Shown here: piece by piece, positions 9,937 through 18,851 of the stretch | How the letters are laid out: the number at the start of each line of letters is the position of its first letter | Numbering within the stretch: position 1 is the first letter of the stretch | Assembly: GCF_001419985.1 (NCBI RefSeq) | Contig: NZ_LJAL01000002.1 | Coordinates: 124,001-188,000 of the forward strand | DNA: 64,000 nucleotides | From: Loktanella sp. 5RATIMAR09 | Lineage (GTDB): Bacteria > Pseudomonadota > Alphaproteobacteria > Rhodobacterales > Rhodobacteraceae | Direction: 5' to 3' | Notes under the pieces: generated by a model | Seen by the model: only the letters and a program-made list of their open reading frames with translations | Database searches by the model: none | What the model was told of the DNA's origin: nothing | Position numbers and translations under genes: made by a program

Positions 9937-11172
9937 ATGACGCAGCCAGATCATAAATCGTCCTTGCTGGCGATTGTGACGATCCTGCTTTGCGCGGGCC
10001 TTTTGTTTGCGGGCAACGGGTTGTTCCAGACCTTGCTGCCCATCCGCGCAGGCCAGGAAGGCTATACCGCTGCGATGATTGGCATCATGGGGACGGCCTA
10101 TTTTGGCGGTTTCACGATCGGTTGCTTCATCGGGCCCAAGCTGATCAGCGCCGTGGGCCATGTGCGGGTATTCGCAGGGCTGACAGCGCTGTTGACGGCG
10201 ACATTTCTGGCCTTTCCGCTATACGTCGATGTGTGGTTCTGGGGCGGTCTGCGCATTGTCAGCGGCATCTGCATTGCCGTGATTTATATCGTCGTGGAAA
10301 GCTGGCTGAACGATGCGTCGTCGAATGCCAATCGCGGGCGGGTTCTGTCGATCTACATTATCGTGACAAACATCGTCACGATGATCGGGCAATTGTTGGT
10401 GAACGCTTCGGATACGGCCGGATCAACCCTGTTTCTGGTCGTCGCGATCCTGATCTGCCTTGCAATCGTCCCGATCAGCCTGACGCCAACGCCTGCACCC
10501 ACGCCAATCCCGTCAGCGCGGTTGGATCTGCGCAAGCTCTACGCGATTTCCCCGGTGGGGATCGTGGGCTGCTTTGCATCGGGCATGGCGGAGGGCGCGT
10601 TTTGGTCGCTTGGCCCGGTATTCGCCCAAGGTCGTGACATGATGACGAGCGAGATCGCGCTTTTGATGGCCGCTTTCGTGTTGGGCGGCACGCTGTCACA
10701 ATGGCCGCTGGGGTGGCTGTCGGACAAGATCGACCGTCGCATCGTCATCGGGGCAGTATCTTGCGGCACAGTGCTGTCAGGGCTGGCCATCGGCTTTGAC
10801 GTGGCTGCGTCAGGGGTGCCGACGCTCCTGCTCGCGGTGCTGCATGGCGCGCTGATGATCCCGATTTATGCTTTGTGCATTTCACACGCGAATGATGCGG
10901 TCCCCAATGCGCAGATGGTCGAGACCAGCGGCGGTTTGATCCTGGCTTTTTCCATCGGGGCAACGATCGGCCCTGCGGCGGCGTCCTTTTTCATGAGTGG
11001 TAGTCGCGAAGGTGGTCTGTTCCTGTTTATCGGGGTGGTGCTGTTCCTGCTGGGCATCTTTGCGATCTACCGGCTTGCCGTGGACACCCGCAAGCGGGTC
11101 AAGGACAAGGTGCATTTCACGCCGAGTTCGGCAGCATCAGCGACGGTGTTTCCCTTGGACGACCAACATTAA
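9937..11172 (+). CDS. Major facilitator superfamily transporter (YcaD-like)
   Basis: About 411 residues with twelve hydrophobic stretches and the MFS loop motif GWLSDKIDRR after TM8. The arrangement resembles the YcaD-type subfamily, whose substrates are poorly known. The ATG at 9937 is preferred; a GTG two codons upstream is also possible. It is co-oriented with the PhyH-like gene and probably co-transcribed. The C-terminal tail is hydrophilic. Substrate unknown. Confidence 0.85.
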   Translation: MTQPDHKSSLLAIVTILLCAGLLFAGNGLFQTLLPIRAGQEGYTAAMIGIMGTAYFGGFTIGCFIGPKLISAVGHVRVFAGLTALLTATFLAFPLYVDVWFWGGLRIVSGICIAVIYIVVESWLNDASSNANRGRVLSIYIIVTNIVTMIGQLLVNASDTAGSTLFLVVAILICLAIVPISLTPTPAPTPIPSARLDLRKLYAISPVGIVGCFASGMAEGAFWSLGPVFAQGRDMMTSEIALLMAAFVLGGTLSQWPLGWLSDKIDRRIVIGAVSCGTVLSGLAIGFDVAASGVPTLLLAVLHGALMIPIYALCISHANDAVPNAQMVETSGGLILAFSIGATIGPAAASFFMSGSREGGLFLFIGVVLFLLGIFAIYRLAVDTRKRVKDKVHFTPSSAASATVFPLDDQH

Positions 11173-11354
11173 GGCTGACCCATTTCCGGTGGTGTATAGC
11201 GGCAAATATTTTTCACGGATTTTTCGATAGGTTCGTTTTGATCATGCGGTCAAAGCAACACCTCAAGGAAACGCACCTGCCTCCCAATATAGCCAGCCGA
11301 ATACTGTTTGGCGGTGCTGCCATCGAGGGGGCGAAAATCAAGCTACAAACGAAT

Positions 11355-11387
11355 TGAGGTCAGCGGGGTAAACCCCCGCTGACCTCA
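11355..11387. terminator. Strong hairpin between convergent genes
   Basis: Perfect 14-bp inverted repeat (TGAGGTCAGCGGGG and its complement) around a 5-base loop, 20 bp past the permease stop on the minus strand and about 180 bp past the MFS stop on the plus strand. The T-run is weak, so it may act in both directions as a partial terminator or RNA 3'-end stabiliser. Confidence 0.65.
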
Positions 11388-11406
11388 GTGTTCAGACAGA
11401 CAGGCG

Positions 11407-12843
11407 CTATGCCGGTTTTTTGGCCAGCACGTTGTAGATCACACCGCCAAGCGCTGCGCCAATCACCCAGTTAAAGCCTGACAAGACCGCAAACCAAGGC
11501 ACCCAAACTGTCGCGACGGAGAAGACAGCCGCAATGCCGAAGGCCTTGACCGCTGCACCGTTCCAGCCGTTGTCATAGTGATAAATACCACCATCCATGT
11601 TGTAGAGATCCGCTTCGCTCAGCTGTTCCTTGCGATGGACATAGTAGTCAACGATCATGATCCCGAAGATAGGTGCAAGGACTGCCCCCAATGTGTTCAC
11701 AAAACCGCCGATCCCAACTTGGCTGATAAAGCTGACCCACAAGCCACCGATGACCAAGGCAAAGAAGGATGTAATCAAACCCGCTTTGCGAAAGCTGATC
11801 TTTTCAGGTGACAGGTTTGCGATACCGTTCACTGCGGGGATGAAGTTTGCCACTAGGTTGATGCCAACCGTCGCAGCGAAGAACGTGATCGCCGCGATGA
11901 TGCCAAGCACGACACTGTCCGTACGTTCAACGATTTCCGTGGGGTTGATGATCTCTTCGCCGAATACAACAGCCGCACCGCCGGTTGTCAGAAGCGCCAG
12001 TGCCGAGAAAAGGATCATGTTGAATGGCAGGCCCCAGAGATTGCCCCGGATCATCGTTTTCTTGTCTTTGGCATAACGCGAGAAGTCACTGAAGTTGATC
12101 ATCACGGCGGCAAAGTATGCAACCATCGTACCAACAATGGCGATGAAACCTTTTGCTTCGGTCCAGAACGTCCCTTCCGGATTGGCAAAAATTGTGGCCG
12201 TCGCCGCAAGGAGCTGACCATCGGACCGTTGCCAAAGTACAATCACAAGACCGATCATCACAAGGTAAACAAAGGGTCCGGCGATATTCAGAAAAGTCTC
12301 GACCCAATTCATACCGCGCCAGAAGATAACAATGTGAAATGCCCAAACGATGAGAAAGGCAATCCAGTCAATGGCGTTTAAACCAAGGTACTCAGCGCCG
12401 CCACTTGCCCCCGTAATCGAGTAGATCAGGAGCGCGATTGCTGTTGAGGCAAAATAGACCTGAACGCCGTACCAGAACACCGCCACGATTGCGCGCAAGA
12501 TCGCTGGAAGCTTGGCACCTTGGGTACCAAGGCTTGCACGGGCAAAAACGGGGTAGGGGATGCCATATTTTTCACCGGGCGCGCCGGATAGGTTCACCAT
12601 CCACATCACAAACAGCCCTGCCGTGATCAGCGCAGCAAAGGCGGTCCATCCGCCAACGCCAAATGAAATAAACAACGACGCCACAAGGGAATACCCAAAG
12701 AGCGACTGCACGTCGTTTGCCCAAATATTGAAGATCGCGAACGACCCCCATGTTTTTTCATCCGCGCCTGTTGGGTTCAAGGTGTTCCCATCCGCATCCA
12801 TCGTGCCGCCATGCGTGACCGATGTGTCGTCAATTGAAGCCAT
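11407..12843 (-). CDS. NCS1-family nucleobase/hydantoin:cation symporter
   Basis: A 478-residue membrane protein with about twelve hydrophobic segments and the NCS1 N-terminal signature WGSFAIFNIWANDVQSLFGY. NCS1 carriers import cytosine, purines, allantoin, hydantoins or thiamine precursors; the ligand cannot be set from sequence alone. The ATG at 12843 has GGGAGGGA just upstream; a 27-codon extension was rejected because it lacks such a site. It is divergent from the GntR regulator, which probably controls it. The C-terminus ends just before the strong hairpin. Confidence 0.88.
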   Translation of the reverse strand: MASIDDTSVTHGGTMDADGNTLNPTGADEKTWGSFAIFNIWANDVQSLFGYSLVASLFISFGVGGWTAFAALITAGLFVMWMVNLSGAPGEKYGIPYPVFARASLGTQGAKLPAILRAIVAVFWYGVQVYFASTAIALLIYSITGASGGAEYLGLNAIDWIAFLIVWAFHIVIFWRGMNWVETFLNIAGPFVYLVMIGLVIVLWQRSDGQLLAATATIFANPEGTFWTEAKGFIAIVGTMVAYFAAVMINFSDFSRYAKDKKTMIRGNLWGLPFNMILFSALALLTTGGAAVVFGEEIINPTEIVERTDSVVLGIIAAITFFAATVGINLVANFIPAVNGIANLSPEKISFRKAGLITSFFALVIGGLWVSFISQVGIGGFVNTLGAVLAPIFGIMIVDYYVHRKEQLSEADLYNMDGGIYHYDNGWNGAAVKAFGIAAVFSVATVWVPWFAVLSGFNWVIGAALGGVIYNVLAKKPA

Positions 12844-13011
12844 GTTTCCCTCCCTAAGCCCGTCTTGGGGGCTGGTATTTTGTTCCTCTTCAACCAATAT
12901 GAAGATTGAACTTGTAACTAACATTTTAGATCATATCTTAACATGCGTGCTATGAAGAACTTCAAGCAACACTCTTTTGATTTGATTGATAGTGGTGGAA
13001 GCGGACACTTT

Positions 13012-13668
13012 ATGAACACAGCAATTGAACCATCTCTCTTGGCAGAAAAAGCGCAGCAAGCCCTGTGGTCCGCACTACGATCCGGCCACCTTCGCGGTGG
13101 TCAATTCTTGTCGATGGCACAACTTGTCGATTTGTTGGACTGCCCGATTGCGGCGATCCGAGAGGCCGTGAAGCAGGCCAGCTCTCAGGGTTTGTTGGTG
13201 ACATTCCCTAAACGCGGCATTCAGGTGATGGATGTGACGCCTGACACAATTCGGCAGTGTCTGGATTTCAGAATGGTGCTGGACCAGGAAGGTGCACGCA
13301 GGCGTATCAGCGACGGCAAGGCAAGCGCGCTGAAAGATCTGCGCGAACAGCATCAAAAGATGCAGCAAGCCGCGACCGCAAACAAATCAAACACCCTTCC
13401 CAAACAGGCCATCGAGGTCGACTTATCGCTTCATAATTTCTTGGCCGATGGTCTTGGCAATGCGCAACTGCTTGCGGCCTATGACGCCAACCGTATGCGG
13501 ATATCGATCATCCAGAATGCGAGGCCCTTTTTGCAGGACCGGATTGCGTCCGCGATGCAGGAACATCTTGTGATTATAGATGCGTTGGAGCGCGCTGATA
13601 CACAGGCCGCAGTCGATGCGATCCAACATCATTGCGCACAAACATTGCGTTGGTGGGGCGTTACCTAG
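13012..13668 (+). CDS. GntR-family (FadR-type) transcriptional regulator
   Basis: About 218 residues from the ATG at 13012, with a GntR winged helix (SMAQLVDLLDCPIAAIREAV) and an all-helical FCD-like effector domain. An upstream ATG at 12943 in frame is possible but has no ribosome site. It is divergent from the NCS1 permease, a common arrangement for regulators of nucleobase or amide uptake. Its last codons and stop lie inside the left copy of the 72-bp inverted repeat that bounds the next module. Confidence 0.82.
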   Translation: MNTAIEPSLLAEKAQQALWSALRSGHLRGGQFLSMAQLVDLLDCPIAAIREAVKQASSQGLLVTFPKRGIQVMDVTPDTIRQCLDFRMVLDQEGARRRISDGKASALKDLREQHQKMQQAATANKSNTLPKQAIEVDLSLHNFLADGLGNAQLLAAYDANRMRISIIQNARPFLQDRIASAMQEHLVIIDALERADTQAAVDAIQHHCAQTLRWWGVT

Positions 13669-13735
13669 GCAGCGCACCCTTTATTTCTTGTTTGATTGCA
13701 TGTGTTTGTGGTTCACTTTTGTTCAAACGACCTGC
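13664..13735 (+). repeat. Left copy of a 72-bp inverted repeat bounding the 13.7-23.6 kb module
   Basis: Read on the minus strand, these 72 bases match 23503-23574 at 62 of 72 positions (86%) without gaps. The invariant core includes CAATCAAACAAGAA and GCTGCCTAGG. The copy starts inside the last codons of the GntR gene and ends where the IS5-type remnant begins. It is AT-rich compared with the flanking genes. It could be the end of a mobile unit or a dispersed intergenic element. Confidence 0.85.
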
Positions 13736-13746
13736 AGCCTCGCCAA

Positions 13747-13992
13747 CATGTACTCGGGCACAAAGCGTATGACGCAGACTGGATCAGGAACATGATCTGG
13801 GAACAGGGCGCAATAGGTGTCATCCCTCGCAAGACAAACCGCAAACGGCCCGCCGCGTTTGACGCTGAAATCTAACGGGAACGCAACAGAATAGAGCGGT
13901 TCTTTGGCAGGCTGAAAGCGTCGTTCCGCCGTATTGCAACCCGATGCGAGAAAACATCACGCAATTTTCGGTCGATGTTCAAACTGGCTTAG
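13747..13992 (+). pseudogene. IS5-family transposase remnant (C-terminal end)
   Basis: In one frame this reads HVLGHKAYDADWIRNMIW, then NRIERFFGRLKASFRRIATR and RNFRSMFKLA before the stop at 13990. It matches the end of IS5-family DDE transposases (YDADWFR, then the catalytic-glutamate block NRIERMFGRLKDWRRIATRYD). An in-frame TAA sits before that block and the N-terminal two thirds are missing, so it is dead. No terminal repeats of an IS are recognisable. It lies directly inside the left 72-bp repeat. Confidence 0.8.
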
Positions 13993-14033
13993 CAGTGCCC
14001 ATTTCTAACGAGGGCAACTTTTGACGTGTAGAG

Positions 14034-14546
14034 TTATTCCATCGCCTCCAGCACCACATCGAAGGTGCCTGTCACCGGAACACCCTGCGACAGGTCTATG
14101 TCGTTACCGTAGTTATCTGAGGGGCCCAGAGTGGCTTCAAAGCTGCCGGTCAGACTTAGCGATGCTCCATCAAAGGCATGGCTGTCGACGGTGACGATTA
14201 GCCCGCCGCGCCCCGCCTCCTCGCGGGCAAAAAGCTTTCCGACGGACTTTCGGTTCTCGTAAAGAACCATGTCCATTTCGGGCACGCTTGGCTGCCAAGC
14301 GGACGCCTCGAAGCTCAGGCTTATCAAGGCGGGCTCTTCGCCGTTATCACTGAAATCGCGGGCGTAAATGTTGATGGATGGCCAGTTTTCACTGCCGCTC
14401 CAGTCGCTTTGGTCCGACCAGACCGGAATTGTCCGCTCTTGGTCTGCAACGATCAGCGTCACGGTTCCCGTGCTTTGCGAATAGCTGGCTGTGGCAAGGG
14501 AAGTGGCAAGACAGATTGCCAGGGCAAGGTGGTGTCTAGAGGTCAT
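14034..14546 (-). CDS. Secreted protein of unknown function, last gene of the vWA operon
   Basis: A 170-residue protein starting with a Sec signal peptide (MTSRHHLALAICLATSLATASYSQ). The ATG follows GGAG. The mature part begins GTVTLIV and ends with a GSFEATL and a GTFDVVLE strand, a pattern shared with the secreted proteins at 15587, 18375 and 22273, so they may be distant paralogues with a beta-sandwich fold. It is separated by 22 bp from the membrane-protein gene upstream. No catalytic motif is visible and no family is recognised. Confidence 0.75.
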   Translation of the reverse strand: MTSRHHLALAICLATSLATASYSQSTGTVTLIVADQERTIPVWSDQSDWSGSENWPSINIYARDFSDNGEEPALISLSFEASAWQPSVPEMDMVLYENRKSVGKLFAREEAGRGGLIVTVDSHAFDGASLSLTGSFEATLGPSDNYGNDIDLSQGVPVTGTFDVVLEAME

Positions 14547-14568
14547 GCTGGGTCTCCATATCTTTGTT

Positions 14569-15066
14569 TCACCGCGATAGATTTGCTTGGCGACGCAGCC
14601 AATCATTGATTTCGTCGGCGATCTTGCCGGGCCCGTCACCGGATACACCCCAGCCCGACAGCGGAATCCGGGTCGCCGGGCGGGTGTTGCGAAAAACCAG
14701 CATCACCTTCGAGGTGGTGCGGCTTTCCGCAGAGGTATTGCTACGGTCAAGCTCCGCGCTGTCCAGCGCCTCCAGCGGATAGTTGTCGGAACGCGCCCGA
14801 AATCGCGATTCGCGGCGGATCGTGACGAGCTCCGCCTCTTTGTCGAGTATGAGGATTGTACGCTCGGACAAAGCGACATAGCCAAGGTAGAGGGCCCCGT
14901 TGAGACCCAAAAGCAGGATCAAGCCCGTCAGGACCTCGCCGCCAAGCAGGTGCGCCAGTCCGAAGAGAGTGACCGGAACAACAGGGGCCATCATGAACCA
15001 CAGGATGAAGCGCGGGATCGCCAGTTCGACCGCGAAGCAGTCGGGGGTATTGGTTCGGGCCATCAT
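14569..15066 (-). CDS. Small membrane protein with PH-like cytosolic domain (copy 2)
   Basis: A 165-residue protein with two membrane segments (about residues 17-65: LWFMMAPVVPVTLFGL and TGLILLLGLNGALYLGYVAL), then a hydrophilic region with LDKEAELVTIRRESRF and a C-terminal ITDWL-like helix (EINDWLRRQ). This layout resembles bacterial PH-domain membrane proteins. It shares layout and a similar beta pattern with the neighbour at 15063, which suggests a tandem duplication. Its ATG overlaps that gene's stop (ATGA). Function unknown. Confidence 0.72.
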   Translation of the reverse strand: MMARTNTPDCFAVELAIPRFILWFMMAPVVPVTLFGLAHLLGGEVLTGLILLLGLNGALYLGYVALSERTILILDKEAELVTIRRESRFRARSDNYPLEALDSAELDRSNTSAESRTTSKVMLVFRNTRPATRIPLSGWGVSGDGPGKIADEINDWLRRQANLSR

Positions 15067-15590
15067 GGCTTGCCTCCGCGTTGTTCATCTTCAAGCCAGT
15101 GGGTGATGAGGGCGGCTATGCGGATCACGTCTTCGGTGTCCGCGCGGCCCAACGGGATCAAGGTTTCGCTGATGCCGTCACCTTCAGGGCCGACAAGGTA
15201 GAGTTCCATGGTTTCCCCGTTTGCCTGCTTGCCATAGCGGATGCGCGTTTCTGCCCGACGTACGTTCGACAACCGCAAGTTCTGTTCCTTGCGGCCCTTG
15301 AGGCAGGTCACGCGCAGGCGGGCCTGATCAGCGTGCCGGTCAAGTCGGAGTTGCATAAGTTGCACGGTCTCGTCGAGGATCATCCATCCGATGAACGCAG
15401 TTGCACCCAACACCAACACACCTGTTCCGATGGCACCGTCTGCCATTGCAGCAAGGCCCATCGCAACTGCAAGCAGGATACTACCTAAAGTGATCGCGGC
15501 TCGGCGGATAGGGCGGTTCTCGATTTCGAGCACAGAGGCATTCTTTTCCACCACACGCAGGGGATCGGCAAGCAGTCCTGACAGGTTCAT
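15063..15590 (-). CDS. Small membrane protein with PH-like cytosolic domain (copy 1)
   Basis: About 175 residues from the ATG at 15590, giving MNLSGLLADPLRVV, two membrane helices (about 33-75) and a hydrophilic C-terminal domain containing RLRVTCLKGRKEQNLRLSNV and ending ITHWLEDEQ. It resembles the next gene in layout. Start and stop codons overlap both neighbours by 4 bp, so the genes are translated together. No enzymatic motif is seen. A longer upstream frame overlaps the preceding gene and was rejected. Confidence 0.72.
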   Translation of the reverse strand: MNLSGLLADPLRVVEKNASVLEIENRPIRRAAITLGSILLAVAMGLAAMADGAIGTGVLVLGATAFIGWMILDETVQLMQLRLDRHADQARLRVTCLKGRKEQNLRLSNVRRAETRIRYGKQANGETMELYLVGPEGDGISETLIPLGRADTEDVIRIAALITHWLEDEQRGGKP

Positions 15591-16069
15591 GGCAGCCCCA
15601 GATCGGTATCTATCCTGCCGACCACCGTTTCGCATTTGGCAGGGGAGCCGCTGTGGCAAAGCATGGCTTCAAAGCCCGCTTCGATCCTGCCCGCGCCGTC
15701 GAGGTTCAGTTTTTCGATCGAAAGTGTGGGCGCGACTGATGCGCCCGCGCTTGTCCAAACGGGGCCTGCGGCGCCTTCGGGACTGATGTCGATGGTGATC
15801 CCGACGGGAGTTGCATCTATCGATGGCTCATCCTGAAAGACCAGCCCGATATATACATTGCCATCACCCATCGCGTGCGTGTCCATCATGGTCAGCGGGC
15901 CGATAGTGTTCACCTGCACCATGGCCGCGCCATCGTCTGTTGTCAGAACCTGCCATGACAGATCGGCCCCCTCCAGCCGCGCTGTGACAGTGCCGATGGA
16001 GTCTAGCGCGAATGTTGAAGCCGCCATCAAGGAAAGAACAAGGGCGGGTATCAGTTTCATGCTGCTCAT
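15587..16069 (-). CDS. Secreted protein of unknown function (paralogue family)
   Basis: About 160 residues with signal peptide MSSMKLIPALVLSLMAASTFA. The mature protein begins DSIGTVTARLEGADLSW and ends GRIEAGFEAMLCHSGSPAKC, then a GRIDTDL strand; the two cysteines could form a disulphide. The ending closely resembles the protein at 22273 (GSFRGLLC, Cys, GAFDTPF). The start at 16069 overlaps the upstream stop by 4 bp; a start three codons later is possible. Confidence 0.74.
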   Translation of the reverse strand: MSSMKLIPALVLSLMAASTFALDSIGTVTARLEGADLSWQVLTTDDGAAMVQVNTIGPLTMMDTHAMGDGNVYIGLVFQDEPSIDATPVGITIDISPEGAAGPVWTSAGASVAPTLSIEKLNLDGAGRIEAGFEAMLCHSGSPAKCETVVGRIDTDLGLP

Positions 16070-16617
16070 CTTTTTGTCAGGCTCACTTCGCGGGCACCTC
16101 CTGCCGAGTTCCATTTTGTTCCAATCGCCTCCGTTTCGGAAAAGAAGCTGATGATGCCCTCTGCGCGTCGCGTCCCGCTGCCGATCTGCCACGAAAACTG
16201 CGGTGCAAGGCCCATGTCGCAGCCCAGCACATAAGCCCATTCGGCCAGATCCGACTTGGTCGCGAACAATTCTGGAGCCATGGGTCGCCCCGATACGAAA
16301 TCGCGGCGCAATTCTTTGTTGCCGCCCTGTACCGGAACAAGTTCGGTCTGCATCCCGTCACCGCCGAGGTAAAGCCGGTTGAGCGTAGGATCATAGATAA
16401 TCCGGACCTCGTTCCTGTGAACGCCCATCGTCGCCCCGATGCCGCCTGCGGTCTCTGCCCAGCTGCCTTCCAATATGGGACCGATCCGCCGCAGGTCGAA
16501 CCACTGCGAGCCGCGCGGCGTCTCTGAACAGATCTCGTTGGCAATGGTGGTGTTCTGCTGGGCCAGCATCTGTCCGGCAAGTGCAATCAGAAGGGCGGAC
16601 AGCGCGATGCGGGTCAT
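16066..16617 (-). CDS. Secreted protein of unknown function
   Basis: A 183-residue protein with signal peptide MTRIALSALLIALAGQMLAQ. Two cysteines (in NEICSETPRG and VLGCDMGLAP) may form a disulphide. The region DPTLNRLYLGGDGMQTELVPV looks beta-rich. It sits directly after the vWA gene, overlapping its stop by 4 bp, and before the paralogue at 15587. I do not recognise a family. Confidence 0.74.
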   Translation of the reverse strand: MTRIALSALLIALAGQMLAQQNTTIANEICSETPRGSQWFDLRRIGPILEGSWAETAGGIGATMGVHRNEVRIIYDPTLNRLYLGGDGMQTELVPVQGGNKELRRDFVSGRPMAPELFATKSDLAEWAYVLGCDMGLAPQFSWQIGSGTRRAEGIISFFSETEAIGTKWNSAGGAREVSLTKR

Positions 16618-18023
16618 TCAGTGCCTCCTATGGTGAATTGTGTGCGCGCGAGGATGCGGCCCGAGGCACCAACGCGGTAGCGCAACTCATAGGTTCCAGC
16701 CACGTCGGGCGCCTTCAACTTCGCCGGAGATCCCCATCGCGTCTGGGTCGCTGTGATGCGCGCATCATCGGGCGATCCGATCTCGGCCAGAACGATCTCG
16801 TCTTGTGGTCCAGCGGGACCTGTCCAGTCGATTTCGAACCTCTCGTCCAGCGGAACGGCGACGGGCGCTGTGATGCTGGCCTCGGTTGCGGTCAACGAGA
16901 TTTGGCGTGTGACAAGGATGCGCTGCGGCACATTCTGCTCGTAGCGCAGCTCGAACACGCCGGTTTCGTCAGGAAGGCGCAGTGTGGCAGGGGTGCCGCG
17001 TCGGGTCAGCGTCACCGCCAGAATATCGCCGGGTGCCGCATCGGGCCGCGCGAGGCTGATGCGGTCACGATCCGCATCCGGTCCGGTCCAGTTCACCTCA
17101 ATCGTGCCGCCTGCCAGCGCGGTCTCGGGCGCATCAAGCGACGCCTCGGGACGATCTGCAATCAGTGGCACGGCAACGCGCTGCACAATGTCGGCCCGCA
17201 CAGTTAACGGCATTTCACCACTGTAGCCCGGTGCGGTGGCAGCAATGCTATATTCCGCTGGCGGCAGGGCAATGTCGAAAGGGTCGCGTCCTTCACCCTC
17301 CGCGACAAGCTGGCCATTGGCGTCGGTGATCCGCCAGTCGGCGGCACCCAGCGGCGCGGACGTCTCGGCGGAGACGGCGAAAAGCGACATAATCACAGTG
17401 ATCGCAACAGGTTCGGCGGGTGTCACCTGCGCAAGGGCGGCGGTCAGTTGCTCCCCGGTCGCTGCTTCCAGAAGAAGCCCGCCCGTCTGGTCGGGCAGAC
17501 AGGCCAGCGCCCCGACCTCGCCCGGCGCCATCCCAAAACCTACGACATGCGCGCGCAGGTCGACCCCCTCGGCGGCGAACTGCGCTGCCAATGCACACGG
17601 ATCGCCGCCGCAATTCTCCAGACCGTCGGTGATGAGCACGATATCCGCGGACTCCGCAGTTGGCGGGATCTGGTCGCGGGCGACGCGCAACGCGTCGGTG
17701 AGCGGAGTCATCCCTTGTGGGATAAGCCCCACGATCCGGTTGGCCTGTCCAGCACCGATATGCTGGCCCATTTGCGTGACCACCTCGATATCGCTGCAAT
17801 CACCTCGACGATTATGACCGTAAGCCACGATTGCGTAAGGTGCATCAGAGTTACGATCGACGAAATAGTTGCCCATGACATCGCGCGCCACTTCTATGCG
17901 GCTCAGATCGCCTTCGAGACGGTTCCACATCGAGCCGGAGGCGTCAAAGACAACCACTGTTGCGGTATCCGACACAAGCGGTGTTGCACCGCACAGAAGT
18001 GTTGCAAAAATCATGGTGCGCAT
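16614..18023 (-). CDS. Exported von Willebrand factor A protein with C-terminal repeats
   Basis: A 469-residue protein with an N-terminal signal and a vWA domain at about residues 20-215. The metal-ion-dependent adhesion site is complete: D27-A-S29-G-S31, T106 and D133 (LITDGLENC). A carboxypeptidase-regulatory-like segment follows (about 225-290). Two similar Ig-like repeats come next, each with a (D/N)WTGPxxxxDxI core, a GxPAxLxxPxxxGxxELRY strand pair and an R-I-L-V/A-(T/R) end. vWA domains bind protein ligands through divalent metal. It is the largest gene of the minus-strand operon and overlaps both neighbours, so it is probably the scaffold or adhesin of the module. Confidence 0.85.
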   Translation of the reverse strand: MRTMIFATLLCGATPLVSDTATVVVFDASGSMWNRLEGDLSRIEVARDVMGNYFVDRNSDAPYAIVAYGHNRRGDCSDIEVVTQMGQHIGAGQANRIVGLIPQGMTPLTDALRVARDQIPPTAESADIVLITDGLENCGGDPCALAAQFAAEGVDLRAHVVGFGMAPGEVGALACLPDQTGGLLLEAATGEQLTAALAQVTPAEPVAITVIMSLFAVSAETSAPLGAADWRITDANGQLVAEGEGRDPFDIALPPAEYSIAATAPGYSGEMPLTVRADIVQRVAVPLIADRPEASLDAPETALAGGTIEVNWTGPDADRDRISLARPDAAPGDILAVTLTRRGTPATLRLPDETGVFELRYEQNVPQRILVTRQISLTATEASITAPVAVPLDERFEIDWTGPAGPQDEIVLAEIGSPDDARITATQTRWGSPAKLKAPDVAGTYELRYRVGASGRILARTQFTIGGTE

Positions 18024-18373
18024 CAATCGACCTCCTGTTGTTGGTTGAGGCAGGGCGCATAGCGCTCGGCCCACCCGTCGCCGATAACGAGGAGATCGCC
18101 GCCCATGCGAGTCATCAACAGAGTCCGTTCACGCCAATCCTGTCCTTCGCCACGGCAGTTGGCCCAATAAAGCGTCGCGCCTTCCCAACCTTCGACGGTC
18201 TGTGGATCGGTCAGGCGGCAACTTGATTCATAGTAGATCAGTCGATCACCTGTGATCGTCACGCGCTGGTCGCTGACGGGTGCAGTGCAGTCGAACCCGT
18301 CATAGACACCATCAACCGGGGTTGCGCCAAGTGGGGTGGTCAAAAAGACAAGAACAAGGATGAGGCGGCACAT
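18023..18373 (-). CDS. Small secreted cysteine-containing protein
   Basis: A 116-residue protein with signal peptide MCRLILVLVFLTTPLGA. The mature part (GVYDGFDCTAPVSDQRVTITGD, then ESSCRLTD, WANCRGEGQDW and RYAPCLN) has four cysteines that could form two disulphides. It overlaps the vWA start by one base and follows the first operon gene by one base. No known family is recognised. Confidence 0.72.
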   Translation of the reverse strand: MCRLILVLVFLTTPLGATPVDGVYDGFDCTAPVSDQRVTITGDRLIYYESSCRLTDPQTVEGWEGATLYWANCRGEGQDWRERTLLMTRMGGDLLVIGDGWAERYAPCLNQQQEVD

Positions 18374-18374
18374 A

Positions 18375-18851
18375 TCAGTCCATCTCCTGCATTCGGGCGT
18401 TGAAGCTGAACGTTACCGGCAGAGTTTCCTGATCTGGGCCGCCGGTGACCTCGCCGGTCACGGTGCCTGCGACGGCGATCACGCCATCGGCTGCATCAAA
18501 CGTGTCAAGCTTCAGCGAAAGGCCGCTTTCGTCGCCTGACCAGTTGCGGCCCATCTCGCGTGCAAAGGCAATTTCCACTGTCACTTCTGCAAGATCGGCC
18601 AGTTCACCATTGAAAGTAAGGATCAGCGTTACCGGCCCCTCTTCGCCGTCAATTTGCGTGGCAAGAAGGGACATATCGACATAGGTTCCTATGAGGGTTG
18701 CGTCTGAAAACTCAGGCGATACGGTTAGTTCAAGCGGCGTGTCCCCCAAACTTCCGGTCACAAACCCTGCTTGGTCCTGCGCTGCCGCGCTACCTGCCAT
18801 AAGCCCCAGAGCCAGCCATAAGGCATCCATGAAACGTGGTGTGATTCGCAC
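18375..18851 (-). CDS. Secreted protein of unknown function, first gene of the vWA operon
   Basis: About 158 residues. A GTG start at 18851 with GGGGGA six bases upstream gives VRITPRFMDALWLALGLMAGSAAAQ, a plausible signal peptide; an ATG at 18830 is the alternative. The mature part begins GFVTGSLGDTPLELTV and ends GTVTGEV, then PVTFSFNARM, the same strand pattern as the proteins at 14034, 15587 and 22273. It heads the minus-strand operon and faces the sensor operon across 134 bp. Confidence 0.72.
   Translation of the reverse strand: MRITPRFMDALWLALGLMAGSAAAQDQAGFVTGSLGDTPLELTVSPEFSDATLIGTYVDMSLLATQIDGEEGPVTLILTFNGELADLAEVTVEIAFAREMGRNWSGDESGLSLKLDTFDAADGVIAVAGTVTGEVTGGPDQETLPVTFSFNARMQEMD

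Noticed and set aside
13747..13992. A complete insertion sequence at 13.7-14.0 kb
   Set aside because: Only the C-terminal third of the transposase is present, with an internal stop, and no terminal inverted repeats were found around it.
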